Source: Zygnema cylindricum
Taxonomy: Eukaryota > Streptophyta > Zygnematophyceae > Zygnematales > Zygnemataceae
Direction: 5' to 3'
Assembly: GCA_037447655.1 (NCBI GenBank)
Contig: JBBHKE010001491.1
Coordinates: 28,167-92,166, forward strand
Length of the DNA stretch: 64,000 nucleotides
Position numbers and translations under genes: made by a program. The notes under the pieces were generated by a model. It worked only from the letters and a program-made list of their open reading frames with translations. It did no database searches and was not told the DNA's origin. Positions within the stretch are counted from its first letter, which is position 1. Each line of letters starts with the position of its first letter. This document shows positions 13,271 to 25,154 of the stretch, in pieces.

Positions 13271-15618
13271 ACTACCTCGACTCCTCCAGTATTGCAAGTA
13301 CCATCACTGAGAACCAGTGTGGGGCAGGAGGGAGCAGCCATCTGGATTTGCACCCGACAACAGGAATGGCAGGACCCCCTGGGGCCCCCAGAGTAGAGGG
13401 GAAGAGAGGAAGAGGGGGCTGTGCAGGAGACACGGCAGGCAGGGGGTAGAGGGGGGGGGGGGGAGGGGGAGGGGGAGGGAGGGGGAGATGAGAAAACCAT
13501 CAGAGACATCTGAAATTCAATTTTTAGGCATTGCATCAACCACTACAGACCCATTTGATTTTTTTTTTATAAACCTATTTGAATTATGGTTTGTAGTTAT
13601 TAAGGTGCAGGTTAAGAACACACTTCGACTTTCATGGCATATAGTGTGGTAAATGGAGTTTAAATAAAATATTAAATTCATTTAAGCATTCCCTACCATA
13701 GGAAGTTTCCTCTTTACCAGCATCAGATTTTTAAAAACTTTAAATTTTTCGGCAAATTGAACGCCAAAAACAAGGAATTAAAGAAATCCGTCAAGGAATC
13801 GAAACGTTAATAAGAAAAGTAGTTGATATTAGTGTGATTCTACAGTCGTAGTTACATTGTGATTCTAATATTGTGAATGTATATTGTTCTTGAGATTAAA
13901 ATAAAGTTTTTACCGCAAAGCTTCCATCGGATCCCGTGGTTCCGGAGGATGTGACAAAAACGGAGCCGGAGGGTGTAAAAATAGTGCAGTTCACATTCAC
14001 CTGAAATTAAAACAATAAACAAAAGAAAAAGAAATAAAAATAAGCAATAGCTATTTTAAATAATTTCCCAATTTCACTCTTTTTCATTTAGATTTTTTTG
14101 GATGCACCGTTCCACAATGCTCCTAAATACACTCCAATTTTTTCAGAGGGTACTTAAAATTTTACAGCTGATAAGTATTAAGCTCATTCATATATATTCC
14201 CCTAACTCCAATTTCTCTCCTCCCATTCTTATTTTATTATATGACAACCGTCCCTCTCTTCCCCTCGTTTCCCACCAATTCCCAGCATTATCCTTCCCCA
14301 CAAATCCTCTTTCCCTCTCTCCTCTTCCAGCATCCTTCTTCCACTTTCCTTTCTTTTTTCCTCCTCTTTTCTCCTCCTCTTTTCTCCTCTCCCTCCATCT
14401 ATCCAAACCCCATATTCATCCTTTCTTGTTTCCCTTTCCTCTTGCCAATTTTCTTTTTCAGTCTTTTCTTGTAGCATTTATTTTCCTCTCCCGTTCCCCG
14501 TCTTCTCTCCCTCCCCGTTCCCACTACCTTCTCTTTTTCCATTCTCCCTCTCACTCTTTCCCCAAAGAATTTCACCATCCGCCTTTCCTTTCTTATTTGA
14601 ATTCCCTCCACTTCCTTCCTTTCTCTCCTCAAATTCTTCCACTGCCTTCACGCTCCTTCTCCTCTCTCCTTTCCAATATAATTTCCCCCAACCTTCTTCC
14701 CTTGCCCCCCAATTTCATCATTTCCCCGTCTGCCTATCTGTCCTCCGTTTCTCTTCCCTCCCCCCCTTTTTTTTTCTTCCCTCCACACCCACACTCCCCC
14801 CCTCCATCCCACCCGCTCTCCCTCTCTCCCTCGACCCTCCCTCCCCGTCCCTTCTAGCCTCCTGCGTTCCTCTCCGTTCAGCGGATTTTCGTGAAACTGA
14901 CAGCTGCTCCGGAAACTCCGCTATTCCCCTTCATCTCCCCCTCCTTCCCTCCCATCCTCCCTCCTTCCTACCCTCCCTCCATCCCTCCCTCCCTCCACCC
15001 TTCCTCCCACATTCCTCTCCGTCCAACGGATTTCAGTAAAACTGACCGCTGCTCCAAAAATTACGCTGTTCCCTGCTTCCCTCCATTCTTTCCCCCCTCC
15101 CACACTCCTCCCCTCCCTTCCTCCCCTCCCTTCCTCCCTCCCTTCCTCCCTTCCTCCCTCCCTCCGTCCCTTCCTCCCTTCCACCGTAATCTCATCTTTC
15201 CTGTTATTCAACGGATTTCCGTAAAACTGACCGTTGCTCCGGAAATCGCGGTGTCCTCCGATGCCGTGCGACTTCCGTCCCAACAGAGATCGCAGAAAGC
15301 CGTTCCGCGAATATAGGAAAAATCCAATCCAATAGAAATAGGGGGAGGTGTAGAAACAGAAATAGGAGGGGTGGAAATATCAACTGGGGGTGTGGAGACA
15401 GAAATGGGAGGGGTGGAGATAACAACGGGAGGGATTGAGACAGAAATTGGGGGAATTGTGACAGAAGTCGGAGGGGGAGTAGAGAGGGAAATTGGGGGGG
15501 GAGGTGAGTTTGAGAGAATTGGGGGAATTCCAATACCAAGCTGGGCTGTGGCAGAGGGTAGGAGGGAGTGGAGGAGGAGGAGAGAGAGAGAGAGTAGGGT
15601 CCAGAGATGGGGTGCCAT
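10652..15618 (-). CDS. Secreted Pro-rich / Ole e 1-like / root-cap domain protein, 6 exons
   Basis: Exons are 15618-15232, 14000-13914, 13509-13276, 12367-12127, 11726-11210 and 10925-10652. Phases 0,0,0,1,2 and GT-AG borders fit; 1740 nt give 579 aa. The start MAPHLWTLLSLSLLLLHSLL is a signal peptide ending near TAQ. Residues about 27-95 are PP-[IV]-S-[VI]-STPP repeats, like an extensin-type wall-associated stalk. FCDLCWDG through exon 2 (VNVNCTIF, SGTTGSDGSFA) resembles a Pollen Ole e 1-like beta-sandwich. Exon 3 has C-x-I...CP...DG-x-CN. Exon 4 has a second Pro-rich linker and GDPHYTGADGSRFDFSG. Exon 5 has YCLISDSHLHINVFYGG, LTWIRKMGILWG and HGILGQTFRPDH. Exon 6 ends with RSSALLRADCQFNRF. 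The exon 4-6 motifs are those of the plant root-cap/LEA-related family. Exon 3's Pro run and odd CRVSC segment are the least certain part. An apoplastic role is likely; molecular function is unknown. Confidence 0.82.
13150..13268. repeat. (GA)n-rich microsatellite in an intron
   Basis: GA-rich tract in intron 3 of the root-cap-like gene, beginning just past the exon 3 donor (gtagtg), so the intron starts with a long CT tract on the coding strand. Open frames here are Ser/Leu strings without meaning. Confidence 0.9.
14220..15200. repeat. Pyrimidine-rich intron 1 with duplicated exon ends
   Basis: Intron 1 of the root-cap-like gene is almost pure C/T on the plus strand (GGAAGG/GGGAGG on the coding strand). 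At about 14880-14925 and 15015-15075 are two extra copies of the last stretch of exon 1 with its donor (GCAxCG then GTCAGTTT), like the true border at 15208-15255. Confidence 0.8.
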
Positions 15619-15790
15619 AGTGAGAAAGGGAGAGAGGGAGAGAGGGAAAGAGGGCGAGAGGGAGAGAGGGAGTTGGGTAGAGAGGGAGAGAGGGAGAGAG
15701 GGAGAGAGGGATAATGTGAGGGTGGAGAGAGAGGGTGGAGTGAGAGGTGGTGCAGAGGCGGGAGAGAGAGAGCGAGAGAGAGGGAGTTGA
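15540..15790. repeat. GA-rich tract over the start and 5' leader
   Basis: GAGAGG-type repeats, CT-rich on the coding strand, extend upstream from the ATG at 15618. The tandem paralogue has (GA)n at the matching place (30716-30842), so a CT-rich leader is common to both copies. Confidence 0.8.
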
Positions 15791-15839
15791 TTGGGAGGTG
15801 CAAGCCCGATGGTTCTCCTTTTGTTCTGACTGGTTCTCA

Positions 15840-15847
15840 TTTATATA
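15840..15847 (-). promoter_or_regulatory. Candidate TATA box of the root-cap-like gene
   Basis: The minus strand reads TATATAAA about 222 bp upstream of the ATG. Transcription would begin near 15815 and give a leader of about 200 nt, mostly CT-rich. An in-frame ATG at 15840 overlaps this box and so is unlikely to be used. Supported only by motif and position. Confidence 0.45.
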
Positions 15848-17833
15848 GATTGAAAGGCGCGACTTGATTGGCTTGGGAAATGAACCAGAAAGTACAGAAA
15901 GTACAGCGTCACTTTGTCGGCATGATTCTATAACTGTACGGACAGCGGTTTGCAGTTTGTCTGTCCTTTACAAACGATACCTGTACGAAAAATCTAAAGC
16001 GTGTCGTATCTTCATGTGTCCATGCGACAGGAATATGCGAGCACGTGTGAGATTCGGGCAGCTCAAAGGGAGAATCTGAGGCGTTCGTTTCCTTCGACGG
16101 CTCAGATTTAATATCGGAACTGACGCAACAATTAAAATCGGCGGGCGTTTGCTAATGTGAACCGAATTGACGGTTTGGAAAATTTATATTTGTGGATTTG
16201 GCGGTTTGGAAAATATATATTTATGGATTTGACGGTTCAGATTACACGAATAGAGATTCTTTCAAATTTTAACTTTCTAAAAAATAAATTAAACTCTTGT
16301 TTACAAGCGATTCCTGAACGAATAATCGCTCAAATAATATCTTAAAGCGTGCTGAACGACGTTGCTAAAATATCCACTCGAAAATTGGACGTACCGCACG
16401 TTATGCTGAATTCGTGCGATTTGTCCGCACTTTTAGAACGTTTACGTATAGGATAAAAAGTGCGGCACACCGCCCATCGCTTTTAAAGCTAAACATTCTT
16501 ATTTTCAAGTAGAGAATTTGACCTAAGATCATAAATTAGCGCTGATAAAATTATTTAAATAAGTGGCTCAAAATTAGCCACTGCAAAATGTAATTTAGTG
16601 TAGCTAATGCTAATAAAGTTTGCACGCTAATATTTCACTGACTTTAATAGTGCGGGCTGTTTATTGGACTATTGGTGTAAAATATGCAAGCTGAGAGAAT
16701 ATAATAATATATCCATGTAAACATTTCCTAAAAGAATACTCGTAAAGCAGCAATCTAGAATGACAAAAAGCCAACCAGATTTTCCTTCAGCCGGCCTACC
16801 GTACAGATGGTACTGTACTTGTCGGCTTGACACTTCGCGACAAACACGCACGATTTGTCAGATGTTATCGATTCCGTACATGAACCTACGCCGGATGTCG
16901 CAATCGGGTACCCGAATCCGTACCCGGTCATACCCGACCGCGCGCGTCGGATCTGGAACGGATTCGGGTGCCAAATTTTTGGGGCCGGCCAGATTCGGCC
17001 GGACAATTCAAAAAAAAAAACAATTTCGGGTACGGCCGGGTAAGAAAGAAACGAAAAAAAATATAAAACTGAAGGTTTCGTAGGTACGGTCACTACAGGA
17101 CAGTACGGTACCGTAATATCCATACTAATCAATACTATACTTTGTACTCTAGGTACAGTGGAAGGTATAAGGGAGATGTACCATTAAATTTGTACTTACT
17201 CGGGTACGGGCAGGTACGAGTAGTCGCGAGAAATTGAGTTTCGGTTAACTTTTTTTCCGTAAACGCGTATCGGGTACCGGTAACAATTTAAGATCGTGAC
17301 ATAACGCGGCCGGATTCCGGGTGTTCGATTTAAAAAAAAAAAAAATGTCAAATTTGGGTCTCTGAAATTTTGACTTTTGCGACCTCTGACTTACGCCCCC
17401 TTATATTTGACATTTGACTATCTGTGAACCTCGAAGTGAATTACTGTAGCAGTTCACAAGTGTGTATCGGCGCAGCAAGTATGTTTATATTAGCGTACGG
17501 ATCATCGGAGTCCACACTTTAATGGTCCGGCCTTGTCGGTTCTCGGCTCAGTACCGTAAAGGACATGTTCACCTGGGAGCGCATGTACGGATGTACCCTA
17601 AATCCTGTGTCGGGCTACGAGAATACTGATGTTGGGTTATTTTCAATCAGAGATTGGGCTAAGGGTAGATATAAAAAACAAAAAGCAAAAAAAAAAAGAG
17701 GGAAAAAAAATGTATCTAAATCATTTTCTTTTTCTTTTTATTGTAACGCAGTGACAACGAGCCTATTGAAGTTGGCGGACGTACATCACACAAAGACAAA
17801 TCCGTTGGTTTTCCGTACAACTTAACTCTAATT

Positions 17834-18775
17834 TGTTAGGACGTACAATTTTTGAATCTACGTTTACGTTACATTGGTTTGTAGTTAGTGTGGATATAGA
17901 TTTGATCGTGCGTCGGTTTGCGTACTTTGGTTTTGTTTCGTATAGTTTGATGTAATATTTCGTGCGTGTACTTTTCAAGTGTACACGATTAGATATGATT
18001 TGATTTATTTTGTTTTGTTCAAGTTTTAGTACCGTACATCGAGAAGTTTCGTTTTGCATCTAGTAGTTTCGTTTCGCGTAAGTTAAATTGTTCGTACATG
18101 ACTTTGTCAGTTTTGTTTCTAGTAGTTTCATTTTGTTTTATACCACATTTACGTCTAAGTACATTTAGACACTTCTAGAGTTAGTGTTCTAGATTGTTTC
18201 CACGACTTAGTTTAAAAAGCCATCGTGTGAGTTAGATATAATAATTAGGAATCAATCAAGAGTCAATTATGGAGGGATGAATTAAGAGAAGTGTAATGTT
18301 TAAAGATTGAGTTTATATGAGTTTATTTTATTTCTCTCTATCTTGGATTATGAGCTTTTGATGTGTTGTAATGTTTGATTTGATTTCAGTTTCGCTTCCG
18401 CATTGAGACATTTAAGTATCTGTGAGCGCATTCCGATTGACTCTTATTCCTATCAATTTGTATCGGAGCAGTGTTTATTTCACTTAGATTTGAGTTAAGA
18501 AATGATTAAGAATTGAGAGTTTATGAGTTATGGTGGAGGAAGACTCGGCAAAGAAAGAAGACACTGAAGCTAGTTTTGGAGTTGGAGAATTGGAGAAGCT
18601 ATCAATGGCGAAGGAGAGTCTCACAATTCAGTTTGATCCGACGACTATCGAGGAACTTTACGAATTCCTAAAGGCAAAAAGAGAAGGACAATCTTTCGGT
18701 AAAACTCCTTCCTTTGGGGGCAATTCAGATGATGTGCGCCTACCAAAGGCCTACCATAGAAACGCCTACTTTTGA
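17834..18775 (+). mobile_element. Probable LTR plus 5' gag fragment of an LTR retroelement
   Basis: Beside the sister repeat at about 20150-20200, extra sequence begins at TGTTAGGACG right after the shared CTAACTCTAATT, as expected of an insertion. About 630 bp later CTATCA is followed by TTGTATCGGAGCAG, which resembles the usual tRNA-Met primer site (TGGTATCAGAGC). An 81-codon frame (18530-18775, MVEEDSAKKEDTEASFGVGE...) follows and may be a gag start. No pol is present and the 3' boundary is unclear. Confidence 0.4.
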
Positions 18776-18779
18776 ACTA

Positions 18780-19260
18780 TGGTTTACAGAAATTCGGACC
18801 TCTCCGTACTACGACGTACCTCTTATTATTTCCGGAAAACAACATTACAGAGAATCTTGCCAATATTTTACAACCGTTGGATATTTTTTTGCGAAGCATT
18901 CGTTTCGAAAGTTTTTGTAATTTGTGATGTACCTCGCGGGGTTCATCACCAATTACTGAAAAAATTAGCCGCAACACGTTGGATATTGAGCATACGTGTC
19001 AAGATGGCAACCAACGGAAATCAAAAAATTTTGCACACGATATACACATTCAAAAATCCAATAGAAAATACAAACGAAATCTCGTAACCCACTTTTGTCA
19101 CGCTATTTTCGTAAGCGCCCATTCGTCACACTATTTTTGGGAGCGCTCATTCGTCACGCGTAAAAACAGGAACCCTAAAAAAATGAGGTGGTATCTGACA
19201 AGGCGTCTGCAAAGTGTACAAAAGTTGTGTTGTACGATGACCTGGTACGCACGTGCATGG
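18780..19260. repeat. Dispersed repeat, copy 1
   Basis: Shares colinear blocks with 32490-33000: TCTTGCCAATA..., CGTTGGATATT..., GTCACACTATTTT..., AACCCTAAAAAA-ATGAG and a GCACG-rich block. Divergence is high and no coding capacity is conserved between the copies. Confidence 0.5.
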
Positions 19261-19532
19261 TAATGAAGATTTTTGGTCGGTGTTAAAATTATTGACAATT
19301 TGCAATATCCAATCCATTTTTACGTGGCACCACTCTTTTGGTAACGCTTGCATTTCAGACTCTGTGCAATGGAACTTCGTTCAAATTGTCGCATTCTGTA
19401 ATGTTGGCCGTACAATTACAGAATATCCTAATGGAACGTCACCCTTAGTGACAGGTTCACCCAGGAGCACATGTACGGATGTACCCTAAGATCCTGTGCT
19501 CGGCTACGAGCATACTCATGTAGGGTTATTTT

Positions 19533-19999
19533 CATAGTTGTTCAAATCGCGCGATTTTTTCATTTTTTACGATTTTTACGTATCATTTGTGACTTTTGAA
19601 AAAATCGCAAAAAAACGCGATGTACTTTTTGTCCGGTAAACTAAACGGGCAATTTACGGAAACTGCTCTTTAATTTACGGTAACTGTATGGTTTTGTACG
19701 AAAACTATACGGACTTTGACGAAGAGATACGTTGCACTTCGTAGTACTTTCTGGTAAACTGAAAAAAACACTTACGGAAATGTACGGAATTGTACAAAAA
19801 ATGTACGGGCTGTTACGAAATGAGACGGAAATTGTATGGAAAATGTACAAACTGCGGTACATGTAAAATTCATTTTTTTTATATGTACGGAATAGCAAGG
19901 ATTCACAATCACTAACGATTTTTTCAAATTGACCTCTCCGATTTCTACGTATTATTCGCGCGTTTTAATCGTAAGTAAAATACAGTTAGAACAACTATG
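19533..19999. mobile_element. hAT-like non-autonomous element (467 bp)
   Basis: The ends are CATAGTTGTTC and GAACAACTATG, perfect 11-bp inverted repeats. Each is flanked by GTTATTTT (19525-19532 and 20000-20007), an 8-bp target duplication as made by hAT transposases. The sister repeat at about 17640 (GGGTTATTTTCAATCAG) is the matching empty site. The interior is AT-rich and non-coding. Confidence 0.8.
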
Positions 20000-22900
20000 G
20001 TTATTTTCAATCAGAGATTGGGCTAAGGGTAAAAATAAAAAACAAAAAGCAAAAAAAGGAGAGGGAAAAAAATGTATCTAAATCATTTAAAAAAAATAAA
20101 ATTGTAACGCAATGACAACGAGCCGGTTGAAGTTGGCGGAAGTACATCACACAAAGACAAATCCGCTGGTTATCCATACAACCTAACTCTAATTGACCTT
20201 ATTAATTTCTATTTGCTTGTTATAAAACGTTGTGTGTTAGATTAGATTGACTTAAAACAACCACTGCAATCTATTTATTTTTAAAACTCGGGTGTACACC
20301 CAAATTTTTTATTGTCAAAAAGCAAATAAGACTTGGATTTTGAATTCTGTTTCAGTTTAAGAGCTTTCAGTTTCACAGTCATTTTTGGACTTTTGCAAAT
20401 TTAAAATAAACCTATTTTATTACTTTAATGCGTTTAACATGGGCGCACAAAATCGCACTTTTCATTTATACAACAGATCAGGTGAACTGTACGGAATGAA
20501 AGGACATAAGCGACAAAAGACAGTTTCAAATTCCAACACCCTGACACCTGTCCAAGGTTATAGAAAGAAAAAATCCATATCATCTTATTTCACTCCCTTC
20601 CGATTCTTTTCTCAAGAATTTCCTTTATTCTTTTATTTTTCACCCTTTTCCCATCCTCCATTGCCATATCCCTTTGCCTATTCCCTCTCATTTTCTTCCC
20701 TCCCCCCCCCCTTCAACTATTTTCTCAATTATTTTCCATTTTACTGCTCTCCATTCGTCTTCCTTCACAAAGTTCAAAGATGTAACACATGTCACATATC
20801 CTGTCATTTATTTTTCCTCTTCGGACATAAATATTTCTCTCATCTAAATTCCAAACCTGTAAAATTATAAATCATTAACAATACAAACTGAAAACCGTGA
20901 CACTTCATTAAAAAAGAAAAAGGGTCCTTCCTTTTTTTTAAGATGTCATAATTGCCTTCCATTGTTACAGAAAAAATATTTGTAAAAGACAAAATTATGA
21001 TGTTTTTATGAATATTCTCGTCTACATCCCAAAAAAATAAAATCTATTCAAATATAATTTGATAACATCTCAAGTATTACCTGATAACGTCTACACTACC
21101 AATAGCGTACATACTGGTGAAATGTCCTCCCTTCATTTGGGAGCCAGTATACTGCAAGCTTCAGCTTTGGGCCACAAAGATTACAAAAATTTCAGCTATT
21201 GTACTATACAACAATAAAATCATTCCCAATCAATTATCAATAATCGTTAGTTAGTTTTTAACTAACTGCAAACAAACCCTACATAACCCTAAGAACCTTT
21301 AAAGGCCTAATCCTTAGAGTGGTCCTATACGACGACCTAAAGCCTCCTGCCCAAGAATGCTTTTGGCCGATGATGAGGTAAGCACTATTGTTTGAGAATT
21401 CCCTTTATTTCGTGAACTTCTATAGACGAATTGGTTAAATCGACAATCGGGTGTGAGCAAATTCGAGGAGCGGTAGTCGTCAATAGTTCCATCTAAAAAT
21501 CCTTCTCCGTTGTCTCCTGGAACCACATATGTATTTAGGAGTTTGCTAAACTCCAGCTTTTGTTTTCCACTGCATAAACAATTTTCATACAGCACTTTAG
21601 TTTTAGGATATATTTGGGACTTAGTGGTTAACGTATTGAAAGAAAAGCATGTACCAAGGGAAAGTTATTGGTATGCAGTGTTTTTTAGTTGTTTTAAGAA
21701 TTAAAATGCACTTACTACTCGTTTTTCATTATTTGTTGGTGAAATTTTGCTCATCTACCTCCATATTAATAGCAATATAACTAGACATCAGTATTATCAC
21801 AATTTACAAATTGACACCCATTCGTCAAAAGAGGAGAGTCAAATTAGTGAAATTACAGCATCTATAATTTTAAGCATCAAAATCTATTCAACATTTAATC
21901 CATTCCATCCAAAATTAACTTACATTCGATCCATATGATCTCGTCGAAAAGTTTGACCCAAAATTCCGTGAACTCCATCCGACACACTTGCGACAGGCAA
22001 ATCAAAATCGAAATGAACCAATCCGTCCGCCTCCGTACGCAGTAGCGCGATTTCCGGTCGTAATTTGAGTCGCAGTCGCAGAATATCGGCGATGATCAAT
22101 TCGTAGACGTCGATTAAATCATCCGCACTTTGTACTTTTGCCGCCAGCCATTGGATTTGGATGGCTCCACCGGCGTGTCGACACGAGTCGCCCGCCTGAG
22201 AAAGCTTTACTTCCTTGCCGTCGATTTCGATTCGGGCCATGTAGCCGTTGTCGTACTGCCACCTGGCACCTTTTCGCGCCGAAAATGAGATTGTATGACG
22301 GCCCCAAAGGACGCCGATTTCGCGGATCCATGTGAGGGATTTGTGCGAATTTTCTCCCCATTGGTCGAAACGGCCGCCATAGAACACGTTGATGTGGAAC
22401 TGCGAATCGGATATCAAACAGTAAGTGGTGTTCGGCTCGCCTGGAAAAAAAAAAAAAAAACAAAAACAAAAACGGATAGATTAAGTAAAATGGTAGAAAT
22501 AAGTCAAATAACTCAATACAAACAAATTTTGTACCATGAAAACAAGGATAGAAAATTGGAAGACTCTGTCGCATATCTATTTCAAGGACACATGAGCAAT
22601 ATATTTAAGTAGTTAATATTAGTAGCATATGTTTGAGGAAAAAAAGAAATAAAATGATAATTATATATACATTGGCAAGGTTTTTATTGCGTTTTTATGA
22701 TTGTGATTATACATATGTACATGAATCACTCAAACACACTTCAAAAATACCACATTTTTTCTCGTTATAGTGAAGAAATTGAACGTTGTCATTAATAAAA
22801 ATGTGACTTTGATGAGACAAATGTGGGAAAAACATGAGATACACTAAATCCCAAATACATTTCAGCAATAAACATTGAAGCGATTCAATAATTTCAGAAC

Positions 22901-24174
22901 AGAGGCCTGCCAGTGATAGAAAGAGGGAACTCTAAAAACCATGGGAAACCCGTCCTCACTCTAAACACACTATATTTAGGGCTTTCTAGGGTTTTTAAGG
23001 GTTTTTTAGGGTTTTACATTACAACATAAGATTTACGATGATGTCCGGAAATTTCTTCTTACTTAGCTAATTTCTTCTAATCAATTGATTTAACTCACAT
23101 AAATTTCTTAATGTATATGATTTGCATAAGACTACGTAGTTAGAAAATTACTTTATTTATACCTGAAAAGTCAAAATGAGATCCATCTGCTCCAGTATAG
23201 TGTGGATCTCCAGTGCCTCCGGGAAGGGGGGGAGTTGTGGAAGGGGGAGGAGTAGAGAAAGGGGGAGGAGGAGCTGGTGTCAGACAGCCTATGGATTTCT
23301 CTAAAGGGGCTTTACAAATTTCACTATTAATATTAATATCCACAGAAGTGGGTCCAAGGTTCACGAGGCTTAATCCAGTCGTATATCCGTTTCCCTGAAA
23401 ATTGAAAATTTTGAGGTTTAGAATATAGAAAGTAGGTCGATTCTTAAATCAGGAACAAAAAAAGGGGAGAAAAAGTATTTTAAATTTGAAGAATGGTCTA
23501 AGGTACTGGACCTTGGAGCTCAGAAAATGAGAGATTTTATCGCAGGATGTCAATAATTTGAACTCGAGGAAAAAGGGGATTGGGACGTAATTTTTTTTCA
23601 ATGATTGTAATTAACAGATATTTTACCAAGAAAATAGTTTTCTATAACTGTAAGAAGCTAAGACATTGACATTGACCACACACACAAAGTTTGCAACTTC
23701 AAAAAAAAAAAATGAGAAGCCCAGAAATTCTGAAATTAGCCACTCTCATCAACCAAGGAACTAAAAAAACTAAACAACTTCAAAGTCCATAAGTTCTTAC
23801 ACTTGCAAAAAAACTAAATCTCCCATCCCTAAACTTACAAAATATCCATTAGTTAGTTATTCAACTCACGAAATTATAAAAAAAAAAATCAACGACTCCA
23901 ACAAACTTCCATTCATAGAATTCCCGGCTGTAAAATTACAAAAGTAGCAAATAACGAAACGTCCTTCCGAAAAAAAACAAAAAAAAATCTTACCTGTAAT
24001 CCTGCACTATTACAATTTCCATCGTTAAATACTTGAATCGGACATCCGGCAGACACTACATTAATTTCACATCCTGCCAGATAGGCGCCTGAAATTACGC
24101 CACTTGTCGGATTTCCACCGACATAAAGAGATGAGAGAAAAGCAGCGTTGACTGCAGATGTCATGCTTATCTGG

Positions 24175-24300
24175 GAGAGGGAGACGGAGAGGGAGAGGGA
24201 GAGGAAGAGGAGAAGGGAGGGGGAGGGATAAGGGGCGGGAGACGAAAAAGGAGAGGGAGGGGAGAGGGAGAGGAAGAGGAGACGGGAGGGGGGGGGATAA
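24175..24300. repeat. GA-rich tract in intron 2 of the second root-cap-like gene
   Basis: GGGAGAGGGAGA-type purine repeats sit immediately before the exon 3 acceptor on the coding strand (CTCTCCCAG then ATAAGC), where they supply an unusually long polypyrimidine tract. Confidence 0.85.
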
Positions 24301-25154
24301 CGGGAGACAAAGAGAAGGAAAGAATCAAATGAGAGATATGATTAAATATTTTAGTGAGAAAATGATTGTGCTTTAAGGAAGTCAAAAAAAAAGGTTATAT
24401 GTAGAATTGAATTAGGATCAAAAAAAAAAAAAAAATTGTTCCTACCGCAAAAACCCCATCAGATCCTGTGGTTCCCGAAGCACCAAAATAAACGGATCCA
24501 AAACTGTTATGAACTGAGCAGTTTATGTTCACCTGAATTACAAAAAAAAAAAATTTCAGAAAATAAAAAATTAGTATTAAATAACGTAAAACAAGTGAAA
24601 AAATGAATGGATGTTCTACCTTTCATAAACCAATCTCAAAATATTTTAGCAAGATAAATTTTTATTCTATGTTTGATGTGATTACAAGTGGTTTACATTT
24701 GAAAATTTGGGTATAATACAGACATAAATTAGCGTGGATGTTGATATTTAAGTTTTTCCCGTTAATTAACGAAGCTATCACAAATAGGAGGATTTTTTTC
24801 TTTCCACAGTAATTTTGGTGTTAGATCCCCAAATGAAAAAGGTGGATATAGCTTTTCCCCCACCAAACTATGGTTTCTGTGGAATTGTGGTTTTAGCTTT
24901 TTTTCAGAAGTAATGAAAGGGAAAAATAAGAAAAAATGGGAAGTGGAGAGGAAAAAAAAAAAAAAGGGAAGAAAATAGAAAGGAAACAACTTTCTTCTCA
25001 AAATCCTTCCACCTCCCTTACTCCACTTCCTAACCATTTCCACTAACTGCAAATAATACCAGTGATGAAATCTTGAAAGATAGAATCCGCTACATGTCAG
25101 TTTCACAATTTTAAACTATTTCCGTTTTCTACAAGTTTTACGGAAAACTGACCG

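Larger units (their letters stand above)
15848..21313. other. Repeat-rich intergenic region
   Basis: No intact gene. Contents in order: a CGGGTACGG-rich patch (16880-17290); a repeat copy at about 17540-17833 whose sister is at about 19450-20200; a probable LTR-retroelement 5' end (17834-18775); a repeat copy at 18780-19260 related to 32490-33000; a hAT-like insertion (19533-19999); then AT-rich DNA leading to the stop of the second root-cap-like gene. Confidence 0.5.

Noticed and set aside
14102-14857. 251-codon plus-strand frame
   Set aside because: Lies in the pyrimidine-rich intron of the root-cap-like gene; Pro/Ser/Phe/Leu composition follows from C/T bias.
15619-15840. Upstream in-frame ATG at 15840 as the start of the root-cap-like gene
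   Set aside because: It overlaps the TATA-like box and would place a low-complexity Ser/Leu stretch before a good signal peptide that begins at 15618.
20385-20870. 161-codon plus-strand frame near 20.4 kb
   Set aside because: Low-complexity Phe/Pro/Ser stretch, no family motif, no splice partner found.
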